Shown here piece after piece: positions 9,495 through 18,872 of a stretch of DNA of 64,000 nucleotides (its first letter is position 1; each line of letters begins with the position of its first letter). The DNA is from Desulfobulbus sp. (GTDB lineage: Bacteria > Desulfobacterota > Desulfobulbia > Desulfobulbales > Desulfobulbaceae), in contig JAQUEZ010000003.1 in NCBI GenBank assembly GCA_028684915.1, positions 23,964-87,963 on the forward strand. Reading direction: 5' to 3'. The translations under genes and the position numbers were made by a program. The notes beneath the pieces were generated by a model that saw nothing but the letters and a program-made list of their open reading frames with translations, searched no databases and was not told the DNA's origin.

Positions 9495-10101
9495 GAAAAC
9501 GTGGGATATCCAGCAGCAAGGTGCCGGTCAGCAGCGACCAGGTCATCTCCGCCATACTTCCCCAGCATTTTATCGCCTCGTTGATAATCAGTTTAGTCCG
9601 CAGTGTACGAGCGGTTTTACCTCCGGCAGGGGTGTGCGGATCATCAACCGTGGCAACCCGAATCGTCACCCCGGAACCGAGGAGAAAACATTTCAGCAGA
9701 AAGTATGAGCGAGGTGCATGCCAACCAGAGGTCACCAATAGCACTGAATGGATCCCATTGCGGCGCACGATTTCCCTGGTGTTGAAAACATCCTCAAAGG
9801 TGGAGCGGCTTTTGGCGGAACGCAGGTATTCAATCCCTGCAGGCTTGCCGAATTGCACTGCCAGGGTCTCAAGGTCTTGCGTCCCAAGGCCGCTGATGGC
9901 CAGTTTCGCCGCCGAACCGTTCTGGGCCAGCGAGAAACCGGTGGTAACCCGGTTTGGCGCTCCGGGAAAGACCATGATCAGATCGGCTTTTGACCCGCTC
10001 GGTGCAGCATCAGGAACAAAAAGGAGTGTCGCCAGTGGCAGCGCCAAGCACACTCCCGCCAGGGTGCAGCAGATGAGCATTATTTTTATTGTGAACATCA
10101 C
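9445..10101 (-). CDS. YdcF-like DUF218 membrane-anchored protein
   Basis: The 218-residue protein has an N-terminal hydrophobic anchor (residues 4-28) and a DUF218 core: ADLIMVFPGAPNRV near 40, LAISGLG near 68, a SRSTFEDVFNTREIV helix near 98 and LLVTSGWHAPRSYFLLK near 119. DUF218 proteins such as SanA, YdcF and ElyC sit at the inner membrane and act in envelope or polysaccharide metabolism; the substrate is unknown. It is the penultimate gene of the minus-strand glycan region. Its C-terminal end overlaps the transglutaminase-like remnant, so the last 16 or so residues may derive from a deletion junction. Confidence 0.7.
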   Translation of the reverse strand: MMFTIKIMLICCTLAGVCLALPLATLLFVPDAAPSGSKADLIMVFPGAPNRVTTGFSLAQNGSAAKLAISGLGTQDLETLAVQFGKPAGIEYLRSAKSRSTFEDVFNTREIVRRNGIHSVLLVTSGWHAPRSYFLLKCFLLGSGVTIRVATVDDPHTPAGGKTARTLRTKLIINEAIKCWGSMAEMTWSLLTGTLLLDIPRFHEFSGYLKRKILFTDL

Positions 10102-10311
10102 CAGCCCGTTACGGCATCTCCAGTTATTCAGTTCGATCTGGGACTTAAAGGTTTATTCGATCATAATACCAGTGTCACTGAGCTCCCTAAAAAAGCCACC
10201 GATGATCGGGTTAATGGAGCCGCATAAGTAGCTCATTTTCCTTGTTGGACGGGGGTGACTAAACAAGCAGGGAGAAATCCGTCCAAATCAGGGGCAGTGA
10301 TGGCTGATTCT

Positions 10312-11076
10312 TCACACCTTTTGCCTGGCCACCCATTGCCACACCTTCCGAACAGGCTTCATCCACAACGTCCACGGATACGGCCGCAACCCATTCACTG
10401 ACCACGCTTTTCGATCCATCCGGTTGGCGGCCAGACGATTCTGCAACGAAACATTGCTCATGCCGCCAACCCGCATCTTTACCAACACCTTGGGAATATA
10501 GGCAGCAGATATCCGATGCTTGAGCAGCAGCCGCAGCATCAGCTCATAGTCAGCGGCAGTACCCATATCGAGGTTGAACCCGCTGAACTGTTCATACACC
10601 CGGCGACGAACAAAAAAGGTTGGATGCGGCGGCATCCAACCCCAGTAAAACTTCTCCGCTTTATACGCACCGGACTGCCAATAACGCACGACCTGGGCCA
10701 TATCCGCTGCGGCCACATACTCCAGATCGCCATAGCAGGCATCCACTGCCGGATCGGCAAATACCTCAGCCACCCGCGCCAACACCGTCTCGTCCGTAAA
10801 GCAGTCATCGGAATGGAGCAAGCCAATAACATCACCGGAACTTTGGGCAATCCCCTTGTTCAACGCATCGTACATCCCTTTATCCGGCTCACTCACCAGC
10901 ACAGCCAACTGATCGCGCCGTGTTTTAAGTAGGGCAAGCGTGCCATCCGTGCTGGCACCGTCGATCACCACATGCTCCCGATCCAGCCACGACTGCCGCG
11001 CCACCGACTCCAGACAATCACCTAAGGTATCCGCGCAATTCCACGTCACCGTCACCACAGACACCTTCACGCCCAT
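10312..11076 (-). CDS. GT2-family glycosyltransferase
   Basis: This 254-residue cytoplasmic enzyme has a GT-A fold. It begins with the nucleotide-binding strand KVSVVTVTWNCADTLGDCLESV, followed by VIDGASTDGT near residue 37, the SEPDKGMYDALNKGI segment typical of WcaA-like enzymes near 61, and the metal-binding HSDD near 88. It likely adds one sugar to the lipid-linked repeat unit; donor and acceptor cannot be read from sequence. The VanZ-like gene ends 18 bases upstream, so the two are probably in one transcript. Confidence 0.88.
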   Translation of the reverse strand: MGVKVSVVTVTWNCADTLGDCLESVARQSWLDREHVVIDGASTDGTLALLKTRRDQLAVLVSEPDKGMYDALNKGIAQSSGDVIGLLHSDDCFTDETVLARVAEVFADPAVDACYGDLEYVAAADMAQVVRYWQSGAYKAEKFYWGWMPPHPTFFVRRRVYEQFSGFNLDMGTAADYELMLRLLLKHRISAAYIPKVLVKMRVGGMSNVSLQNRLAANRMDRKAWSVNGLRPYPWTLWMKPVRKVWQWVARQKV

Positions 11077-11094
11077 CTCCCCTCTCCTAAATCC

Positions 11095-11493
11095 TCACTC
11101 CTTTCTGCAGGCATTACCTTTCCCCATGCTCAGACGTTCCCATATCGCGATAAGCCCCCAAGCGCCCAGGCAGCCACCCCACCCCCGCATCACATCCAGC
11201 CAATCGGCTTGTCGCTCTGCAGAGAAGAGTTGGGCGGCTTCCACGCTGAGAAAGAAGAACATGGCCAAGGGCAAAACCCACCAGCGGCGTACAATCAATT
11301 GCGCGAGTCCGCACAAGACAAAACCAGCAGCGATGTGGCCGCCATTGCTAATCTGAACTGTGTCTATCCTTAAAGCCTTCAGGTCTATATGCATTATCTT
11401 GCCGACAGAGCCATAGACCTTACCCGTGGTCGCATTATCAAGCTGACTCAGCAGCAGCGTTCCAGCCACAAGAATGCAGAGCAGAACTATCAA
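11095..11493 (-). CDS. VanZ-like small membrane protein
   Basis: The frame encodes about 132 residues with three or four hydrophobic helices and the VanZ-family pattern: a GHIAAGFVLCGLA helix, a VLPLAMFFFLSVEAAQLF helix with the conserved E-Q, then ERQADWLDVMRGWGGCLGAWG with the conserved D-D-x-x-N/R-like segment. VanZ-like proteins are common in glycan clusters, but their biochemical role there is unknown. No ATG fits. The options are a TTG at 11493 or an in-frame CTG at 11541 that has AGGAGG eight bases before it, so the true start is probably upstream of the one given. Confidence 0.75.
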   Translation of the reverse strand: MIVLLCILVAGTLLLSQLDNATTGKVYGSVGKIMHIDLKALRIDTVQISNGGHIAAGFVLCGLAQLIVRRWWVLPLAMFFFLSVEAAQLFSAERQADWLDVMRGWGGCLGAWGLIAIWERLSMGKGNACRKE

Positions 11494-11564
11494 TGTAACC
11501 CGAACAGCGTTCGTGTGTTTTGGGACCTCTTCTTGTGACAGTACTCCTGCCTCCTAACTTCTCG

Positions 11565-12122
11565 TTAACCGACATCCTTAATTTTTCGCTCTTTGGCCGG
11601 TTGAGCCGGGTTACCTGCATAGATCATATTCGGATCGGTATTTTTCGACACAACACTCCCCGCCGTAATAATCGAATGACTACCGATGGTCACCCCCGGC
11701 AACACTGTTGCCCTCGCCCCCACCCAGGCGCCATCTTCCACAGTTATCGGCTTGACAATCAAACCAAAAGCTGGGTCGGTCCAATCATGGTTGCCGGTGC
11801 AAAAATAAGCCCCCTGAGAAATGCAGCAATGATTGCCGATTTTTATTGTGCCAAGAGAATCCAGCCAGACACCCTCCCCAATCCACGAATAATCACCGAT
11901 TTCGAGATTCCAGGGGTATTTGATATTGATCAAAGGTTTGAGGACCACCCCCACCCCAATTTTCGCGCCAAATGATTTCAGAATGAAAATCTTTAATGAT
12001 GACGATGGGTTGAGCGGACTTTGCATGAATATGGCATTGATATAATGCCACAAGGTTCGAATGAGAATCCCCCGACCAGGGTTGTACCAGGAATTATCAA
12101 ATCGGGAGAGATCAAGGTTCAT
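11565..12122 (-). CDS. WcaF-like sugar O-acetyltransferase (left-handed beta-helix)
   Basis: The 185-residue protein shows hexapeptide repeats of the LbH acyltransferase fold (IGDYSWIGEGVWLDS, IKIGNHCCISQGAYFCTG, WVGARATVLPGVTIG). The His of GNHDW near residue 110 and the WNPGRG-like N-terminus resemble colanic-acid WcaF. It probably transfers acetyl from acetyl-CoA to a sugar of the repeat unit. Its ATG overlaps the stop of the upstream glycosyltransferase (ATGA), which indicates translational coupling. Confidence 0.88.
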   Translation of the reverse strand: MNLDLSRFDNSWYNPGRGILIRTLWHYINAIFMQSPLNPSSSLKIFILKSFGAKIGVGVVLKPLINIKYPWNLEIGDYSWIGEGVWLDSLGTIKIGNHCCISQGAYFCTGNHDWTDPAFGLIVKPITVEDGAWVGARATVLPGVTIGSHSIITAGSVVSKNTDPNMIYAGNPAQPAKERKIKDVG

Positions 12123-13318
12123 TCGTATCTATCAAACCTGACGCAAGCAGGCGGTGAACCACCGCCAAGAACCCACTTGTAGACACTACACATATCTTCA
12201 GCAATCTTCTCCCAAGTGAATTGCTCTTCCACCATTCTCCGACCACGCAGGCCCATTGCTTTCTGATCGTCATCCGGCAGAGAAAAAAATTGACGTAAGC
12301 CCTCTGCAATACTCGCCGCCTCAGGGTTTATTCGCACAGCTGCCCCCAGTTCAAATCCGAGTGGAATATTACACGGTGGCGTCATAATTACCGGCAGTTC
12401 ATAAGACCACGCTTCCAACACCGACATTGGTAAGCCTTCACTAAAACTGGGTAGGATGAAGGCGTCCACGGTACGGAGCAACGCATCCTTTTCTTCGCCG
12501 AATTTCGGGCCAATAAAGTGGAGAGTAGAGGGAGATGGGTTAAAATCAGCGCTCAATGCATCGATTGACCATTGAAGCCCTACGGAGGTAGCTTGCTTTT
12601 TCAGCCCATCCAGATGTCCGCCGTCATCCCAGCCGGCAATGATCAACTCCCACTCAGCCCCCCAGGCCTCTTGCACCATGCTCCAGGCTTCTATCAGTGT
12701 ACCGAGGCCCTTTTTAGGGTGAATGCGACCAAGGAAAAGAAGTCTGCGCTTCCTGGATGGGCGTTGAGCAACACACGCAGAACAATCGAAGTCCGGCAGA
12801 GAGACACCATTCGGAATCACCGCAATCGGGTTTTTCAGCCCATAGGTGCGAATCGCCTCCTCTTCCGACTGACACAACGCATGGATGCAAGAGGCGTTAT
12901 GGAGCGACTCATTGGCAAAGAGCCAACCAACGAGCTTTTTTTTCCATGCCGAACGCCGTACCGCCCAGGGGTCCAACATTCCATGGGGAGAAATCACAAC
13001 CGGCCTGCTGGTTTTCTTCTGCCATTGCAAAGCCGCCCACTGATCATCGAGCCAGATACCATGCTGGTGCACCAGATCTACATTGCGTTTCAGCAGCATC
13101 TCACGCAAAGTCCATGAACTGTGCAACGGGCCAAACGATCGATAGGTCGCCGTAGGAACAGGATCCCACGCCATACGGTCTTCCGCAACAAACGGGTCAT
13201 CAGAACCATACACTGCAATGTCTATTTTCTTGCCAGACATGGCGCGGAAGAGTGAACTTACAGCATAATAAAGTCCGCCCGAACTTCGGCTCAAACCGCA
13301 CAGCGCCGTCACCTTCAT
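12119..13318 (-). CDS. GT4-family glycosyltransferase
   Basis: The start at 13318 (MKVTALCGLSR) is chosen because it overlaps the upstream stop as ATGA and gives the usual GT-B N-terminus; the open frame runs 69 codons further upstream without homology. The 399-residue protein has the Rossmann-like first domain with a glycine-rich loop (SRSSGGLYYAV), and in the C-terminal domain RKRRLLFLGRIHPKKGLGTLIEAW and the nucleotide-binding EX7E element (SEGLPMSVLEAWSYELP). It likely uses a nucleotide sugar with retention of anomeric configuration. Confidence 0.9.
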   Translation of the reverse strand: MKVTALCGLSRSSGGLYYAVSSLFRAMSGKKIDIAVYGSDDPFVAEDRMAWDPVPTATYRSFGPLHSSWTLREMLLKRNVDLVHQHGIWLDDQWAALQWQKKTSRPVVISPHGMLDPWAVRRSAWKKKLVGWLFANESLHNASCIHALCQSEEEAIRTYGLKNPIAVIPNGVSLPDFDCSACVAQRPSRKRRLLFLGRIHPKKGLGTLIEAWSMVQEAWGAEWELIIAGWDDGGHLDGLKKQATSVGLQWSIDALSADFNPSPSTLHFIGPKFGEEKDALLRTVDAFILPSFSEGLPMSVLEAWSYELPVIMTPPCNIPLGFELGAAVRINPEAASIAEGLRQFFSLPDDDQKAMGLRGRRMVEEQFTWEKIAEDMCSVYKWVLGGGSPPACVRFDRYE

Positions 13319-14520
13319 ACGTTCTTGCTGCCCTTTTGCGCCAACAGCAATCGTAACAACTGTCGGGCAACAAACGTATGTCGAGCCGCACCGGCAGCCA
13401 CCGCTTTTGCGATGGCTTCTTGAAAAGCTTCGGAAAAACGAGACGGCCCCCACCCCGCTATGATTTTTCGGCTCTGATTTCTGAACGATTCTTGCCTTTC
13501 TACAGGTAGTTGATGGAATTTCCACAACGATTCAGAAATGCTTTTTATATCAAATGGGTCCAACAAAAAACCGTTTTCTCCGTCCTGTAACAGGTCAGAC
13601 GCACATCCACAGCGGTTGGAAAGCAGTATCGGCGCACCGGCAGCCATCGCTTCATTCACCACCAGCCCCCATTGCTCCGTGGTGCTGACATGAACAAAGG
13701 CGAGACAGTTTTGATAGAGCCAAGGCATAGAGTCATAGGAAACCGCACCTAGCAGTACAGCTGGCCCCCGTAGGCCGCGTCGCTCGATCAATGCCTCGAT
13801 TTCCGGACGCAGCTCGCCGTCACCGGCAATCACTAGCAGGTGGGGCACTACCTGCGCTTTTTGACAGCGTTGTCGATAACCAGCATAGGCCTCCAGAAGC
13901 CGGAACAGGTTTTTCTTTCGCCCAAAACGCGCACACGCAAAAAACCAGGCGCTCTGTTCCAACATCTCGGGCAAATCAACCGGGCGTTCCATAACCACTT
14001 CAAAATGAGCGTTGTCGACCACGTCATAACCGGTAACACACATCCCTCCGCCCAGTTTCTGGATATAATCAGCCGCCGAAGTCCCTGCAACGAGCCAAGA
14101 AGCGCAATGGGAGACGATCTGCCTCTTCACCCATTCCTTATGCCAACGCCGTGGTTCGTCAAATTCATTGCTATCAGAACAGAGGACAATTGGAATACGC
14201 TGTTCAAAGCCGACCAGCAAGGCAATCTGCCCCTCTGTCAGGCCCCAACCACTGACGCACAGGCAATCAGGTTTAAGGCACTGAATAAAATTCGAAATAG
14301 ATTTAAATAATTGCGCAACAGGAATCCTAGAATAATTGATATCTTCGAATAACGTATCCAAGGTATAGGACATCGATTCAGGGTGAAATTCGAGAACCTT
14401 GAACGAATCCATGCCGGTCACTTGAGCTACATGCACCGCACCATCAAACGATGCGGCGAAAGCCTCGAACTTGACGTGGTGATAAGGGACCATGTTCTGT
14501 ATCAGCCAAACCACTCTCAT
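13315..14520 (-). CDS. GT4-family glycosyltransferase
   Basis: The 401-residue GT-B protein has RVVWLIQNMVPYHHVKFEAF at the N-terminus and, in the second domain, FFACARFGRKKNLFRLLEAY, GDGELRPEIEALI, and an EX7E element in TEQWGLVVNEAMAAGAPI followed by SNRCGCASDL. These are the donor-binding features of GT4. It is bounded by ATGA overlaps on both sides, so it is coupled to its neighbours in the glycan operon. Substrate unknown. Confidence 0.9.
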   Translation of the reverse strand: MRVVWLIQNMVPYHHVKFEAFAASFDGAVHVAQVTGMDSFKVLEFHPESMSYTLDTLFEDINYSRIPVAQLFKSISNFIQCLKPDCLCVSGWGLTEGQIALLVGFEQRIPIVLCSDSNEFDEPRRWHKEWVKRQIVSHCASWLVAGTSAADYIQKLGGGMCVTGYDVVDNAHFEVVMERPVDLPEMLEQSAWFFACARFGRKKNLFRLLEAYAGYRQRCQKAQVVPHLLVIAGDGELRPEIEALIERRGLRGPAVLLGAVSYDSMPWLYQNCLAFVHVSTTEQWGLVVNEAMAAGAPILLSNRCGCASDLLQDGENGFLLDPFDIKSISESLWKFHQLPVERQESFRNQSRKIIAGWGPSRFSEAFQEAIAKAVAAGAARHTFVARQLLRLLLAQKGSKNV

Positions 14521-15620
14521 TTTGTATCATTCCTCGCATCTCCCGAAAGCCGTTCGATAATATTTTGCACATGGGCGTAGTGCGAACACTTCCGTGCAAT
14601 CGTTTCCCGGATCTCAACGACCTGCCCGCGCTGCTGTTCAGTATCCGACAAAAGCCGTAACACCATTTCCGCCAATTGTCCTGGATCATGTCGGTCGAGA
14701 ATCCATGGTGGGTGGTCAAACAGGTCCCGCAAGCCGCCGTTAATTTCAGAACAAACAACATTCACCCCACGCAGACCCGCTTCGATCGGGGTACGTGCTA
14801 CGGCATCCCAGTCCGTGTTAAATAATACTAAGTCTGTCGCGCCATACACCGTTTCCATGTCGTCCTGCCAACCTAGCCACTTGAAACTATCCTGCAGGCC
14901 ACATGCATCTACTCGCCTGCGAAGTTCCCCAGCTTCGCTTCCGTCACCGGCAATAACAAAAAAAGTGTTGGAACACTTATGTTTAATAACGGCAGCCGTA
15001 TCGATGAACACATCAAACCGTTTTCTAGGAATTAGCCAGCCCGCATTTGCCACCACCATAACATCCGGCTTAATCCCTAGCTTTTTCTTCATTTCACAGC
15101 GTTTCTCACAATTAACAACCGGAAATTCATAAATATTAGGCAACACACTTGAAACTTCGGCCAATGCAGGGGCTAATGCTAAAGCCTCTTCACGTATGAA
15201 CGAGGAATTGAAGAAGATGTGGTTGAAGCGTTTTATCGCCAACCAATAATAAAGTTTCCAGAACCATAATGGCTTCACCCCGAAATGGTGAAAATGGATG
15301 CATAGCATTTGCCTTGCTCGCTGCCGCACCGACAAGGCCAATAACACCAACAAACTGTGCCCCGTACAGATTACCGCATCATAATCGTCACGCCGCAACT
15401 TTCGAAACAATTCCTTAAATGTACCCAGTTTATCGGTGCCGTAATGTAATGCCTCATGTTCAATAGAACTTTTTTTCAATAACGGAAGCAAGTCACCGAA
15501 TGCATTAAGAGAAACCAGACGACATTCGTGACCTTCCGCCTGCAATGCCTTAAGGCGTGCTAGGTTTGAGCGTTCCATCCCGCCCAGGTTTGTGCACTGA
15601 ATGATATTTAAGAATCGCAT
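14517..15620 (-). CDS. GT4-family glycosyltransferase
   Basis: The 367-residue GT-B enzyme begins MRFLNIIQCTNLGGMERSNLARLKAL, with the acceptor-side glycine-rich loop. It continues with NAGWLIPRKRFDVFIDTAA and AGDGSEAGELRRRV in the donor domain. The usual EX7E first Glu is replaced: the segment reads NTDWDAVARTPIEAGLRGVNV, where Asp precedes the conserved Glu. That substitution occurs in some active GT4 enzymes. The start overlaps the upstream TupA-like gene by 13 bases. Confidence 0.88.
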   Translation of the reverse strand: MRFLNIIQCTNLGGMERSNLARLKALQAEGHECRLVSLNAFGDLLPLLKKSSIEHEALHYGTDKLGTFKELFRKLRRDDYDAVICTGHSLLVLLALSVRQRARQMLCIHFHHFGVKPLWFWKLYYWLAIKRFNHIFFNSSFIREEALALAPALAEVSSVLPNIYEFPVVNCEKRCEMKKKLGIKPDVMVVANAGWLIPRKRFDVFIDTAAVIKHKCSNTFFVIAGDGSEAGELRRRVDACGLQDSFKWLGWQDDMETVYGATDLVLFNTDWDAVARTPIEAGLRGVNVVCSEINGGLRDLFDHPPWILDRHDPGQLAEMVLRLLSDTEQQRGQVVEIRETIARKCSHYAHVQNIIERLSGDARNDTK

Positions 15621-16603
15621 TGTTCTTTATTGCCACTGTTCCAACCCAAAAAGCGCCCTTCTTTATTAATCAAAGAAAGGTCGAGCAGTGATCCGATTTC
15701 AACATCAAATTCTTTTGGGTCCATCTCGGAGCACCCTCCAGCATTAAAAAACGTCAGCTCACCAATTAAAGGACGATTATTAATGATGTAAAAATCTACC
15801 CGAACATGTAGAAAAAACACACTGAGTCTTCGGCATATATCAAGCATTTCGTCATAACAATCAGGCCGAGGCTCCATATTTTCATTTTTCGAAAAGTGTT
15901 TATCCCAAACAAATGGCATAATATTCCAATCTAGATCATAGACCGTTTGACTAGGGTTTTCACTAAAGCGACCATGAAAAATCGCTGTGTAGAGCGGCTC
16001 ACCTCGAAAACAATAAATCTTATAATCTTTTGGAACAATAGTACCACTATCTCCTTTTAACAACGGCTCACAAATAATCACAGGAGAGGAATCTTTATAA
16101 CACCATTCGCGAGTAAGCCTATAATAGTCCTCTTCAAGCCAATCTGAGAGTATTTTAAAAGTAGATGACACATCTAAAAATTCCTTATTTCGAACAAAAA
16201 GGTTGTTCCCATTGCCCCCTGAAGACTTCAGCACAAATGAGTTCGGCAAAGAATTAAAAATAATCTTCTCTGGCGAATCATATACGCCCAAGAGGGGAAC
16301 TAATACATCAGCCCCAACTTGATGTTCAATAAATTCCCGAACCTTATACTTGTCCGCACACTGCGCCAGTAGAGGGTCTCTGTAATTTACTTTCAGCCAA
16401 TTAATTTTTTCATAATACGTATGGGGATTTTTCCAGTTGGAGCCCTTGCCCATATAGGCACGATACAACAGGCGGGCATAGGACTCAGCATTTAAAGCCC
16501 ATACAGGAAGTTGCCTCAACAATCCGACAAGAATGTAGCGTGGATTAGTGTGTATCAAAGTATATGTTGTCTTTAACTTCTGAATCAAATTAACTTTTAA
16601 CAT
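15608..16603 (-). CDS. TupA-like ATP-grasp protein of polysaccharide synthesis
   Basis: The 331-residue protein matches the ATPgrasp_TupA family. It has the motif NPHTYYEKINWLKVNYRDPL near residue 60, ADKYKVREFIEHQVG near 83, PNSFVLKSSGGNGNN near 118 with the ATP-contacting Lys and glycine loop, DYKIYCFRGEPL near 190, and RVDFYIINNRPLIGELTFF near 270 with the metal-binding Asp and Glu. Members are thought to form an amide or peptide bond on a sugar acid or amino sugar, as in teichuronopeptide synthesis. Here it suggests an amino-acid or amide decoration on the glycan; the exact acceptor is unknown. Confidence 0.85.
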   Translation of the reverse strand: MLKVNLIQKLKTTYTLIHTNPRYILVGLLRQLPVWALNAESYARLLYRAYMGKGSNWKNPHTYYEKINWLKVNYRDPLLAQCADKYKVREFIEHQVGADVLVPLLGVYDSPEKIIFNSLPNSFVLKSSGGNGNNLFVRNKEFLDVSSTFKILSDWLEEDYYRLTREWCYKDSSPVIICEPLLKGDSGTIVPKDYKIYCFRGEPLYTAIFHGRFSENPSQTVYDLDWNIMPFVWDKHFSKNENMEPRPDCYDEMLDICRRLSVFFLHVRVDFYIINNRPLIGELTFFNAGGCSEMDPKEFDVEIGSLLDLSLINKEGRFLGWNSGNKEQCDS

Positions 16604-16704
16604 TTTTTATGGGCATACCATGGAATAATTTACAGATATAAATAAAAATATTAGTAAAAATATATACATAATAAAAAAACAAAAACAACTATTGTCATTT
16701 TTTA

Positions 16705-17781
16705 TTAATCTACAATTATATTCATCATTATTTCTGCGCGATCTTTCCAAAGAATATGAAAATATTTATTTTTTCGCTCGATACCTTGCAATTGTTTATG
16801 CATATTTTTAATAAAATTATCATTTGAGTGACAAATCGACAGATAATCAGCAAACAGATTCACCTGTTCACATGCATCTGTAGCAATAATGGATCCACCT
16901 GTTGCCATGTGATCAAACAGTCGCATGGGAGAACAAAATAAATTAAGTTTATTTTTAACATAGGGGATCAAACCAACATCTAGGCATTGAAACCAACGAT
17001 GCAGCGTGTCATGCGGCTGAGCCCCAACACTTCGGCATTTTGGGTGCATCAACAGGCGCTGAAGCGACACCGACCGCGTCTTCGGTAACGGGCCAACCAG
17101 TAGCAGCGTCCCCAAATCAGACAGGTCGGCACAGGCCAGTAGCAAATCAAAATCAAGGCGATCATTGATACCACCCACCACGCCGGCAATCGGGCGTGGT
17201 AATGAACCACAAGGAGGGACAACTGGTAATAGCGCTTCCGGAGTCGGGAAAAAACGTGGTTCAGTGGCGTTCATGCTGACGGATACTTTTTCAGCAGCCA
17301 CGCCATATTCACCGATCGCTCGCTGCGCGAGCCCCTCAGAAATAAAAAAGCTGTGGTCCACCCGCCTGACCATTTCCGCTTCGAGTTGAGCCATATTCTT
17401 CCAACCGCTATAGCTGCGATAATCGTCCGATGCATAATAAATGGTTTTGATGTTCGGCGGCAGAAGTCTCAAGAGCGTAAGATAATGCGGACTGGTTACC
17501 ACTACACAATCGATCAATTTGCCGCACCTTTTAGCCTCAGCCCTCATCCTGCGCCACAACAAACGCTGACCAAGCACAGCAGTTTTCGAGGCCCATCCCG
17601 GTGGCAGCAACACCTCAACCACCGGTAGCGCGGTTTCCGGACACGCTGAACGCTGGCGCACAGCCCGAAGGTCACCAGGCGCAAAAGCTAATACATCCGT
17701 AAGTTCCGCCATCGCCGAAAACGGCCGGTGCCGCCAGATCGTATTCACATCGCATACGGCTATCACCGGCAAGCCCTCCAC
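16705..17781 (-). CDS. GT-B glycosyltransferase (GT1/GT4-like)
   Basis: The 358-residue protein has a weakly conserved GT-B fold. The N-terminal domain includes DCVVVTSPHYLTLL and KTIYYASDDYRSYSGW near residue 130, a segment seen in glycosyltransferases of the Glyco_trans_1_4/GumK-like type. The C-terminal domain has GVVGGINDRLDFDLL, LLLVGPLP and LFCSPMRLFDHMATGGSIIAT, the equivalent of the donor-binding PxKxxEYMAxGxP loop. A 100-base AT-rich gap separates it from the TupA-like gene. It overlaps the next upstream glycosyltransferase by 19 bases. Confidence 0.82.
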   Translation of the reverse strand: MEGLPVIAVCDVNTIWRHRPFSAMAELTDVLAFAPGDLRAVRQRSACPETALPVVEVLLPPGWASKTAVLGQRLLWRRMRAEAKRCGKLIDCVVVTSPHYLTLLRLLPPNIKTIYYASDDYRSYSGWKNMAQLEAEMVRRVDHSFFISEGLAQRAIGEYGVAAEKVSVSMNATEPRFFPTPEALLPVVPPCGSLPRPIAGVVGGINDRLDFDLLLACADLSDLGTLLLVGPLPKTRSVSLQRLLMHPKCRSVGAQPHDTLHRWFQCLDVGLIPYVKNKLNLFCSPMRLFDHMATGGSIIATDACEQVNLFADYLSICHSNDNFIKNMHKQLQGIERKNKYFHILWKDRAEIMMNIIVD

Positions 17782-18872
17782 TTAGCCAGCACCTCTTTAT
17801 ACACCTCAACCATTAGTGCAGAAATGGGTGACCAGGCATAACGCTGTTCCGCCTGTAACCGAATCCGCTCCGAATCGGAACAACGTGCAAAAACAGTATT
17901 CAGCATTTCGGCAATTAATTCAGGCGTTGCATCATCATCAAGCATCGTAGCTTCAAATTCCTTCAACAACTCAGCGCCACCTCCACCACCGGAAACAGGA
18001 AACGCAAGTATCGGCAAACCACTCGCCACTGCTTCAAGAATCACCAGGCCGAAAGGTTCGTGGTACGAAGTAAAGAGAAACGCATCGGCGGCTCGATAAT
18101 ATTTTTCGGGATCAGACGTCGAACCAATCAAGATCAACCGACCGGCCTTAATTATCTCCTGATTGCGCTCCTGCATGCCAACATATTCGGGGCCATCGCC
18201 CACCACCAGCAATGCGGTGCCATCAGGCAAAGCCGTTGCTACCTTTTCAATCCGGTCCGTACCTTTCACTTTACGGTGCAGGCGACCAACCCAGACGATA
18301 AACCGTTTCCCAATCGGCAGACCTAATTGATTACGCAACCCAGCCTTGATAGATACATCCGGAATAGCGAACCGGTCAAAATCAACTCCGTTGGGAATAT
18401 GGCTAATTTTTCCGAACGGAAAGCCCAGCACTCGCCAACTATCGATAGTGTGTTGTGAGATGCCAATAAGCCAATCGGTTGTCATTTTGTTGAGCAACCA
18501 TCCGACACGGTCCTTCAACAAAATCATGGGGCCTGGCGGAGCATGCGCATGCGTCACGACGGGCACGCTTCTGAACAGGTAGGTCAAACGGGGCCAGTGG
18601 ATGCCATCATGCGAATGAACTAAATCGGGCGAAATACGTTGAACCTCACGCCGCAGTGCCCTAATACCCTGCAACGCTTGGCGTGAAGAGAAAAGCTCAA
18701 AACACACCGCATTCGGCGCAAATTCATTATATAATCTACCGGGAGGACCATATAAAAATAATATCCATGCATCGAGCCCTGCACGGCGCTGTTCGCGCAC
18801 CAAGGCTTCAGCTACCCGCAACGCACCGCCGGTGTTAGGATCATCGCGCTGGCATATATGAAGGATTTTCAA
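17763..18872 (-). CDS. GT4-family glycosyltransferase (TTG start)
   Basis: I place the start at a TTG (18872) that overlaps the FkbM stop as TTGA. Translation from there gives LKILHICQRDDPNTGGALRV, the normal GT4 N-terminus, while the extra 21 codons upstream lie in the FkbM gene. Domain features are RFIVWVGRLHRKVKGTDRI near residue 190, LLVVGDGPEYVGM, and the EX7E element in HEPFGLVILEAVASGLPI. The length of 369 residues is normal for the family. It is part of the coupled glycan operon. Confidence 0.88.
   Translation of the reverse strand: MKILHICQRDDPNTGGALRVAEALVREQRRAGLDAWILFLYGPPGRLYNEFAPNAVCFELFSSRQALQGIRALRREVQRISPDLVHSHDGIHWPRLTYLFRSVPVVTHAHAPPGPMILLKDRVGWLLNKMTTDWLIGISQHTIDSWRVLGFPFGKISHIPNGVDFDRFAIPDVSIKAGLRNQLGLPIGKRFIVWVGRLHRKVKGTDRIEKVATALPDGTALLVVGDGPEYVGMQERNQEIIKAGRLILIGSTSDPEKYYRAADAFLFTSYHEPFGLVILEAVASGLPILAFPVSGGGGGAELLKEFEATMLDDDATPELIAEMLNTVFARCSDSERIRLQAEQRYAWSPISALMVEVYKEVLAKWRACR

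Noticed and set aside
10245..10286. TTGGACGG/CCGTCCAA inverted repeat as a terminator for the glycan genes
   Set aside because: The loop is 26 bases and no T-run follows on the minus strand.
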